Part shown: positions 20,789 to 29,096 of the stretch, piece by piece | Layout: every line of letters starts with the position of its first letter | How positions within the stretch are numbered: position 1 is the stretch's first letter | From: Demequina sp. NBRC 110057 | GTDB taxonomy: Bacteria; Actinomycetota; Actinomycetes; Actinomycetales; Demequinaceae | Reading direction: 5' to 3' | NCBI RefSeq assembly: GCF_002090175.1 | Contig: NZ_BBRN01000003.1 | Span: forward strand, 186,001-250,000 | DNA length: 64,000 nucleotides | The notes under the pieces: generated by a model | Told to the model about the DNA's origin: nothing | The model's database searches: none | What the model saw: only the letters and a program-made list of their open reading frames with translations | Made by a program: the position numbers and the translations under genes

Positions 20789-21448
20789 TTAGGACGCGGG
20801 CGTGGCCTGGGTGAGGCGGCGCACTCGCGGGAAGAGGTCGTGGACGAGCGCCTTGAGCGGACCGGTCTGGTCGTCGTCGCCGCGCATCCACTCCTTGGCG
20901 ACGGCCTGGATGGCTCCCATGGCGATCGCGACGGTCAGGGTGCCCTCGAGCTCGCGCTCGGTCTCCGTGAGGTGGGGGTAGCGCACGGCAAGGCGGCGCG
21001 CGACGAGGGCTGCATACTGGGCGCGGTCCTCGGCGATGCGGCCGATGTTGACGGCGGCGAGTTCGGGCGTCGTGTCGATCACGCGGCGGCGCAGGCGGAA
21101 CAGCTCCCGGTCGGGCTCGCTCTTGGCCCACGCCTCGGCCATCATCACGGCGAAGGCCTCGACGTCGGACACGTCCTCGCGCGCGATGAACGCCGCGATC
21201 ATGTCCTCATCGGGCTGCGGCTTGCCGTCTCCGAGCAGCGCCGCCTCGCGCGACGAGAAGTAGTTGTAGAACGTGCGCGGCGAGATGCCCGCGCGGTCCG
21301 CGATCATCTCGACGGTGACCGCGCCGTAGCCGTGCTCGAGGCACAGTTCGAGGCCGGCACGCTGCGTGGTGGCCTTGGCCTCCCGCAGCTTGCGCTCGCG
21401 GCGCCCCTCGACGGGGACGCACTCCTCGGTGTTCTGCACGTCGTGCAT
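20789..21448 (-). CDS. TetR/AcrR family transcriptional regulator
   Basis: A 219-residue regulator. The N-terminal helix-turn-helix is clear: AVTVEMIADRAGISPRTFYN followed by YFSSREAAL (about residues 42-70). The C-terminal ligand domain is divergent, as usual. It is flanked by two related efflux genes on the same strand, so it most likely represses one or both. A perfect 13-bp inverted repeat covers its own first codons (21435-21447), suggesting autoregulation. No good Shine-Dalgarno precedes the ATG; start or leaderless translation is uncertain, and further upstream in-frame starts exist. Confidence 0.87.
   Translation of the reverse strand: MHDVQNTEECVPVEGRRERKLREAKATTQRAGLELCLEHGYGAVTVEMIADRAGISPRTFYNYFSSREAALLGDGKPQPDEDMIAAFIAREDVSDVEAFAVMMAEAWAKSEPDRELFRLRRRVIDTTPELAAVNIGRIAEDRAQYAALVARRLAVRYPHLTETERELEGTLTVAIAMGAIQAVAKEWMRGDDDQTGPLKALVHDLFPRVRRLTQATPAS
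21435..21447 (-). promoter_or_regulatory. Candidate TetR operator (TGCACG-N-CGTGCA)
   Basis: A perfect inverted repeat, 6 + 1 + 6 bp, overlaps codons 1-5 of the tetR gene. Related elements TGCAAC (21461-21466), TGCACAAC (21469-21476) and TGCAAC (21478-21483) lie just upstream. This is where a self-repressing TetR protein would be expected to bind. Confidence 0.45.
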
Positions 21449-21547
21449 TTTTACACGTTCTGCAACTTTGCACAACCTGCAACAATTTCCGGCGGCCGAT
21501 GCGGCGGCCGCCCCGGGAGACGGCGGCACCCCGGGCGGCGCGCGGCG

Positions 21548-23299
21548 TCAGTCGCCGGGCGGCGGCTTGGCCGCCCTCGCTTCCCGGACCTGCAGTTCGA
21601 GGGTCGACACCTCGGCGTCGATCTGCCCCAGGCGCTCCTGAAGCTCGGCACGCTCGTCGGCGAGGATCTCCGCGCGCACCTCGGGAGACAGCGCCGACGA
21701 ATAGTCGGCCTCGAGGCGGCCGTCCCAGTCAAGGCTCTCCCCCACCGACTCCGTCACCGGAGCGCGCTCGCCGGTGGTCTCGTCGCGGTTGACCGAGGTG
21801 CGCAGCGGCACCTCTTTCACGAACAGGAGCATGACCACCGCCACGAGCGTGAGCGGGGCGATCCATCCCAGCACGGGGGCAAGCGCATCGTTATAGGAGC
21901 TGACCACGATGTCGTGATACGGGTCAGGAAGCGCCGCGACGGCTTCCGGCGTGATCGAGTTGAAGTCGGCGCCCGAGGCCTCCACCGCATCGGCCGGGAG
22001 CCGGTTGGTCAGCAGCGACGTGAGCCGCCCGGTGAACAGCGATCCCACGAGAGCCGCGCCGAGCGTGGCGCCGATCTGCCGGAAGTAGTTGTTGGCGGCG
22101 GTCGCGGTGCCCACGACGCTCAGTGGGAACGTGTTCTGCACCACCAGAACCAGGTTTTGCATCACCATGCCGAGCCCCAGGCCGAGAATCGCGAGGTACA
22201 GGCACGTGATCCACAGCGGCTCGTCGTACACCATCGTCGACATGAGCAGCAGCGCGACGGTGACGATCCCCACGCCGGTGATGAGGATCGCCTTGTAGCG
22301 CCCGGTGCGGCTCACGCGGCGCCCGGCGATGATGGACGTCGCCACCTGCGTGGCGGCCAGCGGCACGATCAGCAGTCCGGCCACCGTCGCATTCACCCCC
22401 GTGACCATCTGCATGTAGGTGGGCATGTAGGTCACGGTGCCGAACATCGCGATGCCGACCATGAGCCCCGCGAGCGTGGTGAGGACGAAGTTGCGGCGGC
22501 GAAACAGCCCCAGCGGCAGCACTGGCTCCTTGGCCCGGCGTTCGACGGCTACCAGCCCGACGCCGGCCCCCACCGTGACGATGAGCAGCATGATGATCAT
22601 GGGCGAGATCCACGCGTACTCGTGGCCTCCCCAGGTGGTCGCGAGCACCAGGCACGTGGTCGCGATGGCCAGCAGGGTCATGCCGGCGACGTCGGGCACC
22701 ACCTTGGCGCGCTCGACGGCGGGAGGGTGAAGGAAGAACAGCACCGTGACCACCGCGATGGCCCCCATCGGAATGTTGATCCACAGGCACCACTGCCAGC
22801 CGATGGACTCGGTGAACCAGCCGCCCAGCAGGGGCCCCAGCACGCTCGACAGCGCGAACACCGAGCCAAGGAAGCCCATGTAGCGGCCGCGCTCGCGCGC
22901 GGGGATCACGTCAGCGATGATCGCCTGGGCGAGGACCATGAGCCCGCCGCCGCCGATGCCCTGGACGGCGCGCCCGAAGATGAGGCCTGGCATGTCGGTG
23001 GCGAGGGCTCCCACGACGGATCCGGCGATGAAGATCGCGATGGCAACGAGCAGCAGGCTCTTGCGCCCCACGAGGTCGCCGAACTTTCCGTAGATCGGCA
23101 TGGTGATGGTGGCCGCGAGGATGTACGCGGTCGTGACCCACAGCATGAGGTCCACGCCGCCGAGCTCGCCCACGATGGTGGGCAGTGCCGTCGCGAACAT
23201 CGTCTGATCGAGGGCCGACAGCAGCATCGCCGTCATGAGGCCGATGAACATCGGCACGATGCCGGGCGGGCGGGTCGAGGTGGCTGGCGCGGCGCTCAT
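21548..23299 (-). CDS. 14-TM MFS drug exporter (DHA2, EmrB/QacA-like), copy 2
   Basis: A 583-residue paralogue of the exporter at 19146-20738, nearly colinear along its length (LLSALDQTMFATALPTIVGEL, GKFGDLVGRKSLL, GRAVQGIGGGGLMVLAQAII, and a shared NNYFRQIGA motif). It has about 14 transmembrane segments. It differs by a C-terminal extension of about 70 residues that ends in a probable coiled coil (VRAEILADERAELQERLGQI). The ATG at 23299 begins MSAAPATSTRPPG. It lies upstream of tetR on the same strand with a 99-bp gap. Substrate unknown; efflux of hydrophobic compounds is the usual family role. Confidence 0.88.
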   Translation of the reverse strand: MSAAPATSTRPPGIVPMFIGLMTAMLLSALDQTMFATALPTIVGELGGVDLMLWVTTAYILAATITMPIYGKFGDLVGRKSLLLVAIAIFIAGSVVGALATDMPGLIFGRAVQGIGGGGLMVLAQAIIADVIPARERGRYMGFLGSVFALSSVLGPLLGGWFTESIGWQWCLWINIPMGAIAVVTVLFFLHPPAVERAKVVPDVAGMTLLAIATTCLVLATTWGGHEYAWISPMIIMLLIVTVGAGVGLVAVERRAKEPVLPLGLFRRRNFVLTTLAGLMVGIAMFGTVTYMPTYMQMVTGVNATVAGLLIVPLAATQVATSIIAGRRVSRTGRYKAILITGVGIVTVALLLMSTMVYDEPLWITCLYLAILGLGLGMVMQNLVLVVQNTFPLSVVGTATAANNYFRQIGATLGAALVGSLFTGRLTSLLTNRLPADAVEASGADFNSITPEAVAALPDPYHDIVVSSYNDALAPVLGWIAPLTLVAVVMLLFVKEVPLRTSVNRDETTGERAPVTESVGESLDWDGRLEADYSSALSPEVRAEILADERAELQERLGQIDAEVSTLELQVREARAAKPPPGD

Positions 23300-23361
23300 G
23301 GGGCCACGCTAATCCGGCGCGGCCGGACGTGCAGGGTGAAGACTCGGGGCGAAACCCCTGG

Positions 23362-23688
23362 TCAGCGGCCCCGCAGCTGGCGAATGTCGGGGATCGCGTC
23401 GTCGTTGTCCGACAGCTCCTCGATGTTCACGTCCTTGAACGTGACGACCCTGACCGACTTCACGAGGCGAGCCGAGCGGTACACGTCCCACACCCAGGCA
23501 TCGGTCATGGTGACCTCGAAGTAGACGTCGCCTCCCGAGGCGCGCACCTGCAGGTCCACCTTGTTGCACAGGTAGAAGCGGCGCTCGGTCTCGACCACGT
23601 ACTGGAACAGGCCCACCACGTCGCGGTACTCGCGGTACAGGGCCAGCTCGGCCGCGGTCTCGTAGTTCTCCAGGTCGTCACTGCTCAC
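23362..23688 (-). CDS. DUF2469 family protein
   Basis: A 108-residue protein of the DUF2469 family, conserved in Actinobacteria next to rnhB (Rv2901c in M. tuberculosis). It has no signal peptide or membrane segment; the sequence is mixed alpha/beta with conserved aromatic and acidic residues (YREYRDVVGLFQYVVETERR, WVWDVYR, VVTFKDVNIEEL). Function is unknown. It lies 51 bp downstream of rnhB in the conserved order lepB, rnhB, DUF2469. Confidence 0.9.
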   Translation of the reverse strand: MSSDDLENYETAAELALYREYRDVVGLFQYVVETERRFYLCNKVDLQVRASGGDVYFEVTMTDAWVWDVYRSARLVKSVRVVTFKDVNIEELSDNDDAIPDIRQLRGR

Positions 23689-23739
23689 CGGACCATCATG
23701 GTCGGTTCCCCGTGCCGGGGCGAATCCGGCGCGCCGTCG

Positions 23740-24411
23740 TTACGGGGCGTCGGGGGTGGGAAGCGCCCACGAGCGACGGTGCAGGTCGCTCGGGCCGTGC
23801 TCCCTGAGGGCGTCGAGGTGGACCGCGGCGCCGTATCCCTTGTTGCCGTCCCAGCCGAAGTGTGGGTAGTCGGCGTGCGCCGCGACCATGAGCGCGTCGC
23901 GCTCCACCTTGGCGAGCACCGATCCCGCGGCGATCGACGCGCACGCGTCGTCGCCCTTGATCACCATCATCACCGGCGGGGTGGGGGCGGCCGATGCGGG
24001 GGCGGGCTCGTCGAACAGGCTCGCCTCGGGAGGGGTGAGCCAGTCGTGCTTGCCGTCCAGCAGGATGGCGTCGACGACGACACCCGCGGCGGTGATGCTC
24101 TCCAGCGCGCGCGTCCCCGCGAGGCGCAGGGCGCCCACGATGCCGAGCGCGTCGATCTCGGCAGGACTCGCGTGCGCCACGGCGCGGGCCACCCCGTAGC
24201 CGGCCAGGGCATCGGCCATGCGCTCCCGGCGCGCGGGGCTGAGGCGCTTCGAATCGGCGAGCCCCTGGGGCCACTCGTCACAGGGGGCGAGCGCGCACAC
24301 TCCCACGGTCACCGGGCCGGCGAGCGCTCCCCTGCCCACCTCGTCGATGCCGGCCACCACGCGGGCTCCGGCGTCCCACAGCGAGCGCTCGTGGTCGAGC
24401 GAGACGGGCAT
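23740..24411 (-). CDS. rnhB: Ribonuclease HII
   Basis: A 223-residue RNase HII, which removes ribonucleotides misincorporated into DNA and RNA in RNA-DNA hybrids. The signature GIDEVGRGALAGP contains the first two acidic catalytic residues (about 21-22), DSKRLSPARRERMADAL follows, and the third carboxylate is in ILLDGKHDWL; the last is in VIKGDDACASIAAGSVLAKV. It starts 10 bp downstream of lepB and precedes DUF2469. Confidence 0.95.
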   Translation of the reverse strand: MPVSLDHERSLWDAGARVVAGIDEVGRGALAGPVTVGVCALAPCDEWPQGLADSKRLSPARRERMADALAGYGVARAVAHASPAEIDALGIVGALRLAGTRALESITAAGVVVDAILLDGKHDWLTPPEASLFDEPAPASAAPTPPVMMVIKGDDACASIAAGSVLAKVERDALMVAAHADYPHFGWDGNKGYGAAVHLDALREHGPSDLHRRSWALPTPDAP

Positions 24412-24421
24412 GAGGGGCCGC

Positions 24422-25138
24422 TCAGTACTGCGCGACGGTGGGGTCGTCGTACGGGTTGGTGAGGGTGTGGAAGTTCTGGAACGGCCACACAGTGACGAAG
24501 GCAGTGCCCACGATGGAGGAGATGGGGATCGCGCCGCCGCCGGGCTCGCCCATGTGAGCGCGCGAGTCGGCGCTGTGCGCGCGGTTGTCGCCCATGACCC
24601 ACACGTACCCGTCGGGAACCGTGGTGGTGAACTCCTCGAGCGAGGGCTCCACGTCCTCGGGGAGGTAGTCCTCCTCGAGCGGCTCGCCGTCGATGGTGAT
24701 GGTGCCGTCCACGTCGCAGCACACCACTGTCTCGCCCGGCAGGCCCACGACGCGCTTCACGAGGTGCTCGCCAGCGTCCTCGGGGAGCAGGCCGGTGAAG
24801 GTCAGCAGGTTCTTTCCGACGGAGGCGAGCGCGCCGTCGTCCTCAGGCTCGCTGTCGCCGAGCCAGCCGAACGTGTCGTGGAACACCACGATGTCCCCGC
24901 GACGCAGGTCGAGCGGCTCCGGCCGCCACTTGGTGACGAGGATCCGGTCGCCCTCCTGGAGGGTCGGGATCATCGAGCCCGACGGGATCCAGAAGGACTG
25001 AAAGAAGAAGGTCTTCAGCAGCAGCGAGAGCGCGAGCGCGCTGAAGACGATGATGAGGACCTCTTTGGTCCACCCCCACAGACGAGAACCGGCGGAGGGG
25101 GCGTGCCCCTCCGCCGGCCTGTCAGCGGTGTCGCCGAT
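24422..25138 (-). CDS. lepB: Signal peptidase I, start codon not canonical
   Basis: The serine-lysine protease that cleaves Sec signal peptides. The catalytic Ser is in WIPSGSMIPTL, the Lys in HLVKRVVGLPGE, and the later boxes VWVMGDNRAHSADSR are intact. The single membrane anchor (KEVLIIVFSALALSLLLKTF) comes before the Ser, so the protein must start upstream of the ATG at 24973, which is the Met of the SGSM motif itself. In-frame codons from there back through the rplS gene contain no ATG, GTG or TTG. I extend to an ATC at 25138, one base after the rplS stop, because the residues that follow (GDTADRPAEGHAPSAG) look like a typical LepB N-terminus. A CTG at 25081 is the main alternative. The true start is unresolved; the enzyme identity is not in doubt. 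Confidence 0.85.
   Translation of the reverse strand: MGDTADRPAEGHAPSAGSRLWGWTKEVLIIVFSALALSLLLKTFFFQSFWIPSGSMIPTLQEGDRILVTKWRPEPLDLRRGDIVVFHDTFGWLGDSEPEDDGALASVGKNLLTFTGLLPEDAGEHLVKRVVGLPGETVVCCDVDGTITIDGEPLEEDYLPEDVEPSLEEFTTTVPDGYVWVMGDNRAHSADSRAHMGEPGGGAIPISSIVGTAFVTVWPFQNFHTLTNPYDDPTVAQY
25089..25117 (-). terminator. 12-bp hairpin between rplS and lepB
   Basis: Perfect inverted repeat: arms 25089-25100 and 25106-25117, loop of 5 nt, 22 bp past the rplS stop. It could end or attenuate rplS transcription before lepB. It overlaps the presumed first codons of lepB, so it may also affect lepB translation. Confidence 0.55.
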
Positions 25139-25139
25139 C

Positions 25140-25487
25140 TCAGTTCTCGCGCTTCTCGCGGATGCGAGCGGCCTTGCCGCGACGCTCCCGCATGTAGTAC
25201 AGCTTCGCGCGACGCACGTCGCCGCGGCTGACCAGCTCGATGTGGTCGATCGTGGGGGCGTGCACCGGGAAGGTGCGCTCGACGCCCACGCCGAACGAGA
25301 TCTTGCGGACGGTGAAGGTCTCGCCGATGCCCTGGCCCTGACGGCCGAGCACGAAGCCCTGGAAGACCTGGATACGCGAGCGGTTGCCCTCGACGACCTT
25401 CACGTGCACCTTCACGGTGTCACCCGGACGGAAGTCCGGGACGTCGTCGCGGAGCTGGCCCGCGGTGATGCTGTCAAGCTTCTGCAT
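25140..25487 (-). CDS. rplS: 50S ribosomal protein L19
   Basis: A 115-residue L19 that sits at the 30S-50S interface. Diagnostic stretches: [39 protein letters not shown], and the C-terminal [19 protein letters not shown]. The length is normal. It lies in the usual trmD-rplS-lepB order, 129 bp after trmD, so it may have its own promoter in that gap. Confidence 0.97.
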   Translation of the reverse strand: MQKLDSITAGQLRDDVPDFRPGDTVKVHVKVVEGNRSRIQVFQGFVLGRQGQGIGETFTVRKISFGVGVERTFPVHAPTIDHIELVSRGDVRRAKLYYMRERRGKAARIREKREN

Positions 25488-25616
25488 GACTCTTTCTCCA
25501 CACGCACGCCACAGGTCATACGTGGTTCTTGCCTTGCGGCAATCGGTAGATGTCAGCGCGTCACGGTCGTTGCTCGGCCCCCTGTGGCAGACGTGAGCAC
25601 CGCGCGCACCGAGGAA

Positions 25617-26321
25617 CTATTCTGCCACAGCCTCCTGGCCGCCTGCCAGCAGATCGGGCCTGCGCTCGCGCGTGCGCTCGAGCTGCTGCGCGTGGCGCCA
25701 CTCAGCGATCCGCCCGTGGTGGCCGCTCAGCAGGACGTCGGGGACGTCGAGGCCGCGCCAGGAAGCCGGGCGCGTGTAGCTGGGGTACTCGAGGAGTCCG
25801 TCGGAGTGCGACTCCTCGACGATCGAGTGGGCGTTGCCCATGAAGCCTGGGATGAGGCGGGTGATGGCCTCGATCATGGCGACGACGGCGACCTCTCCCC
25901 CGTTGAGCACGTAGTCGCCAAGGGAGATCTCCGACACCGGGTGGCCGGCCTCGGCGTAATGCTGGGCCACGCGCGCGTCGATGCCCTCGTACCTGCCGCA
26001 CGCGAACACCAGTTGCTCCTCGCCCGCCAGCTCGGCGGCGCGCGCCTGGGTGAAGGGCACGCCGGCGGGCGTCGGGATCACGAGGTGCGCGCCGGGCTGC
26101 ATGACGTCGTCCAGCGCCGCGCCCCAGACGTCGGGCTTCATCACCATGCCGGCACCGCCGCCGAACGGGGCGTCGTCCACGGTGCCGTGGACGTCGTGCG
26201 TCCAGGCGCGCAGGTCGTGGACGCGCGCGTCGACCAGCTCCTTCGCGCGGGCCTTGCCCAGTAGCGACAGGTCGAGCACGGAGAAGAACTCCGGGAAGAT
26301 CGTGACGACGTCGAGCCTCAT
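25617..26321 (-). CDS. trmD: tRNA (guanine37-N1)-methyltransferase
   Basis: A 234-residue SPOUT methyltransferase that makes m1G37 in tRNAs for Pro, Leu and Arg, preventing +1 frameshifts. The start [12 protein letters not shown], the SAM-binding trefoil-knot segments [12 protein letters not shown] and [13 protein letters not shown], and the [15 protein letters not shown] motif are all present. The ATG overlaps the rimM stop by 4 bp (ATGA). Confidence 0.97.
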   Translation of the reverse strand: MRLDVVTIFPEFFSVLDLSLLGKARAKELVDARVHDLRAWTHDVHGTVDDAPFGGGAGMVMKPDVWGAALDDVMQPGAHLVIPTPAGVPFTQARAAELAGEEQLVFACGRYEGIDARVAQHYAEAGHPVSEISLGDYVLNGGEVAVVAMIEAITRLIPGFMGNAHSIVEESHSDGLLEYPSYTRPASWRGLDVPDVLLSGHHGRIAEWRHAQQLERTRERRPDLLAGGQEAVAE

Positions 26322-26851
26322 CCGCGCGTCTCCCCCGTCTCCTCGGGCGTCTCGCCCGCGAGCAGCCCGTACGGCGGGGTGACGACGACGCGGCGCGCGT
26401 CCATGTCCACCTCGGGAACGAAGTCCTCGACGAAGGGGATCATGGCGCGGTGCCCGCCGGGCTGCTTGACCACGAGGATGTCCTGAGCGGGCATGCTCAG
26501 CAGGTCCACCACCTCGCCGACGGCCGAGCCGTCCGGGCGCACCGCCGCGAGGCCCACGAGCTCGTGCACGTACCAGGCGTCGTCCTCGTCGGACTCGTCA
26601 CCGTCGATGACGAGCTCGACCCCGCGGGCCGCCTCGGCGGCGTCGCGGCCCACGATCTCGTCGAAGCGCAGGTACCAGCGCCCCGCCTGCGTGCGGACGG
26701 TGGCGATGGTGAGCGGCCCCGCGGAGGCGGGCTCGGTGTCGTAGGTCTCGCCGGGGATCAGGCGCTCGTCGGGGATGTCGGTGCGCACCTCGACGCTCAC
26801 CTCTCCCTTGAGCCCGTGGGCGCGGCCGATGCGCGCGACGGTCAGCTTCAT
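26318..26851 (-). CDS. rimM: 16S rRNA processing protein RimM
   Basis: A 177-residue 30S maturation factor that binds S19. The start [20 protein letters not shown] is the RimM N-terminal domain; the C-terminal PRC-barrel contains [13 protein letters not shown] and [20 protein letters not shown] prefer ATG 26851, which begins the conserved N-terminus; a GTG two codons earlier is equally possible and neither has a strong Shine-Dalgarno. Normally rimM directly follows the KH protein; here a plus-strand gene (26974-28161) separates them, so rimM-trmD must use a promoter in the 122-bp gap upstream or readthrough. Confidence 0.93.
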   Translation of the reverse strand: MKLTVARIGRAHGLKGEVSVEVRTDIPDERLIPGETYDTEPASAGPLTIATVRTQAGRWYLRFDEIVGRDAAEAARGVELVIDGDESDEDDAWYVHELVGLAAVRPDGSAVGEVVDLLSMPAQDILVVKQPGGHRAMIPFVEDFVPEVDMDARRVVVTPPYGLLAGETPEETGETRG

Positions 26852-26973
26852 GGTCACCAGGGTACGGGGCCGGGCGGGGGCATCGGCCCTGCGGGAACGC
26901 CCGGCCGCTTCTCAGCGCTCTCCCAGGCGCGACTGGTGAAGTGGAACCCATCAGCCCCCACGGAAGGACCATC

Positions 26974-28161
26974 ATGAGACTCCCCGCGACCATCACCGCC
27001 AGCCTCCTCGCCGGAGCACTGGTCCTCGCCGGATGCAGCACCACCGACGCGACGGACACCACCGCCGCGGCCGACACCACCACGACGGTCACCGAGGCGT
27101 CCGACACCGCGTCGACGGACACCACCGCGACCACGACGGACGGCGTGGTCGACGACGTCGACTGGGACGCGCTGGACACCACGGAGGTGACCCTGACGGA
27201 TGAGGGCCTCACGATCACGGAGGCGGGCACGTACGTGCTCAGCGGGTCGACGACAGGGCAGGTGGTCGTCGACTCCGACGGCCCCGTCCGCCTGGTGCTC
27301 GACGGCGTCGAGATCGCCTCGACCGAGGGCGCGGCCATCCAGGTCGACGCCGCGGAGATCGCCGTCATCGAGCTGGCCGACGGCAGCACCAACACCGTGA
27401 CCGACGCCGCCACCCGCAGCGACGAGGAGATCGACGGCGCGATCTACTCCGCCGACAACCTCGTCATCACCGGCACCGGAAGCCTCACCGTCAACGCGAC
27501 CTTCGCCGACGGCATCGTGGGCAAGGACGATCTCACCATCGACTCGGGAACCGTGACCGTCACGAGCGTCGACGACGGCATCCGCGGCAAGGACACGCTC
27601 ATCGTCTCCGGCGGGGACATCACCGTCGACGCCGCGGGCGACGGCCTGAAGGCCAGTAACGACAGCGACCTCGGCGAGGGTGTGCTGGCCATCACCGACG
27701 GGACCGTCACCGTGACCTCCGGCGACGACGCGATCAAGGCCGAGCAGCAGCTCGTCATCTCGGGCGGCACCGTCGACGTCGTGGAGTCCGTCGAGGGCAT
27801 CGAGGCTCCCGTGGTGTCCATCTCGGGCGGCGACATTTCCGTGAACGCCTCCGACGACGGAGTCAACGCCGCCGCATCGGCCATCGTCACGGACGGCATC
27901 GGCATCACCATCTCGGGCGGCACCCTGGCCATCACCATGGGCTCGGGCGACACCGACGCGGTGGACAGCAACGGCGACCTCACCATCACCGGCGGCACGA
28001 TCGACATCTCGGCACAGTCGGCCTTCGACTACGACGGCACCGGGACCCTGTCGGGCGCGGACGTCACGGTCAACGGCGAGGCGGTCACCGAGCTCACCGG
28101 CTCCATGATGGGCGGCGGCGCCGGCGGACCGGGAGGCACCGGCGGTCCCGGCAGCCGCTAA
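26974..28161 (+). CDS. Lipoprotein with DUF4353-type carbohydrate-binding beta-helix
   Basis: A 395-residue protein. The lipoprotein signal peptide ends LAGALVLAGC, so Cys 20 would be lipidated. A Thr/Asp-rich linker (to about residue 65) leads to a domain of repeating units of about 20 residues such as LTITGGTIDISA, LVISGGTVDVVE and GITISGGTLAITM, a right-handed beta-helix-like pattern known as the DUF4353 carbohydrate-binding domain. The C-terminus is Gly-rich (GGGAGGPGGTGGPG). ATG 26974 has GGAAGG upstream. It is on the opposite strand and splits the conserved rpsP-KH-rimM-trmD order. Function unknown; extracellular polysaccharide binding is likely from the family. Confidence 0.82.
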   Translation: MRLPATITASLLAGALVLAGCSTTDATDTTAAADTTTTVTEASDTASTDTTATTTDGVVDDVDWDALDTTEVTLTDEGLTITEAGTYVLSGSTTGQVVVDSDGPVRLVLDGVEIASTEGAAIQVDAAEIAVIELADGSTNTVTDAATRSDEEIDGAIYSADNLVITGTGSLTVNATFADGIVGKDDLTIDSGTVTVTSVDDGIRGKDTLIVSGGDITVDAAGDGLKASNDSDLGEGVLAITDGTVTVTSGDDAIKAEQQLVISGGTVDVVESVEGIEAPVVSISGGDISVNASDDGVNAAASAIVTDGIGITISGGTLAITMGSGDTDAVDSNGDLTITGGTIDISAQSAFDYDGTGTLSGADVTVNGEAVTELTGSMMGGGAGGPGGTGGPGSR

Positions 28162-28176
28162 GGCACCCGCGACAAG

Positions 28177-28218
28177 CACGAGGCCCCCGCCACCCTGAAG
28201 GGTGACGGGGGCCTCGTG
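28177..28218. terminator. Bidirectional hairpin terminator
   Basis: Arms 28177-28195 and 28200-28218 form a 19-bp stem with one mismatch and a TGAA loop. It lies 16 bp after the plus-strand lipoprotein stop and 14 bp after the minus-strand KH gene stop, so it probably serves both converging genes. Confidence 0.8.
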
Positions 28219-28231
28219 TGCGAGTGACGCG

Positions 28232-28462
28232 TCAGGCGACATCCACGATGTTGACCCGCACGTCCTCGCGCGCGATGGCGTCGATGACGGTACGGATCGA
28301 GGTCGCGGTGCGGCCACGACGGCCGATCACGCGCGGGAGGTCATCGGGGTGCACCACCACGTTGAGGGTGGTGCCGCGACGGCCCGAGCGCTCGGTCACG
28401 GTGACGTCGTCCGGGTTGCGGACGATGCTCTTGACCAGGAACTCCAGCGCGTCGACGACCAC
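28232..28462 (-). CDS. khpA: KH-domain RNA-binding protein (KhpA-like)
   Basis: A 76-residue single KH-domain protein. The RNA-binding GxxG loop is VIGRRGRTATSIRTV (residues 46-60). KhpA homologues, with KhpB, act in RNA regulation and cell size in several bacteria. It starts with GTG and lies 2 bp after rpsP, the conserved location. The frame ends just before the shared terminator. Confidence 0.93.
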   Translation of the reverse strand: MVVDALEFLVKSIVRNPDDVTVTERSGRRGTTLNVVVHPDDLPRVIGRRGRTATSIRTVIDAIAREDVRVNIVDVA

Positions 28463-28464
28463 GA

Positions 28465-28947
28465 TTACTTCTCCTCGGCCTCGTCGGCGGCGGCCTCGGT
28501 GGCCTCCTCCGCGGGAGCCTCGGCGGCCTCGGCCTCAGCCTTGGCGGCCTCCTCGGCCTCCTTCTTGGCCTTCTCCGCGGCGGCGGCCTTGTCGGCCTTC
28601 AGCTTCTCGGCGGCGTCGGCCTGGGCCTTGATCTGGTCCTCGGCCGAAGCCTTGCCAGCGGCGACCTTGACGGTGCTCTCGGCACCCTTCTCGCCCTTGA
28701 ACTTGCCCCAGTCGCCCGTGAGCTTCAGCAGCGCGGCAACCTGCTCGGTGGGCTGGGCGCCCACGGAGAGCCAGTACTGCGCACGCTCCGAGTCGATCTC
28801 GATGACCGAGGGCTCCTCGGTGGGGTGGTACTTGCCGATCTCCTCGATGGCGCGGCCGTCACGCTTGGTGCGCGAGTCCATCACCACGACGCGGTAGAAC
28901 GGGGCGCGCTTCTTGCCGAAGCGCTTGAGGCGAATCTTGACAGCCAT
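28465..28947 (-). CDS. rpsP: 30S ribosomal protein S16 with long acidic/basic tail
   Basis: A 160-residue S16. The core is residues 1-85 ([46 protein letters not shown]). From about residue 90 the tail is dominated by Ala, Glu and Lys (for example [20 protein letters not shown]), roughly doubling the E. coli length; such tails are common in Actinobacteria. An AGGAGGACAGCC site precedes the ATG. It is the first gene of the rpsP-khpA pair; the 149 bp before it (28948-29096) should hold its promoter. Confidence 0.96.
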   Translation of the reverse strand: MAVKIRLKRFGKKRAPFYRVVVMDSRTKRDGRAIEEIGKYHPTEEPSVIEIDSERAQYWLSVGAQPTEQVAALLKLTGDWGKFKGEKGAESTVKVAAGKASAEDQIKAQADAAEKLKADKAAAAEKAKKEAEEAAKAEAEAAEAPAEEATEAAADEAEEK

Positions 28948-29096
28948 GGCTGTCCTCCTTGTTCATTCGGTGTGAGCCTGCTCGCCCTCCCGGGGAAATC
29001 GGGAGGATCCGCTGGCAAGACGAATAGCTGCGCGGGTAGAGGGCCGCGGCAACCAACGCACTATTGTGCCAGATCCGCGCCCCGGGAGGAAATGTC

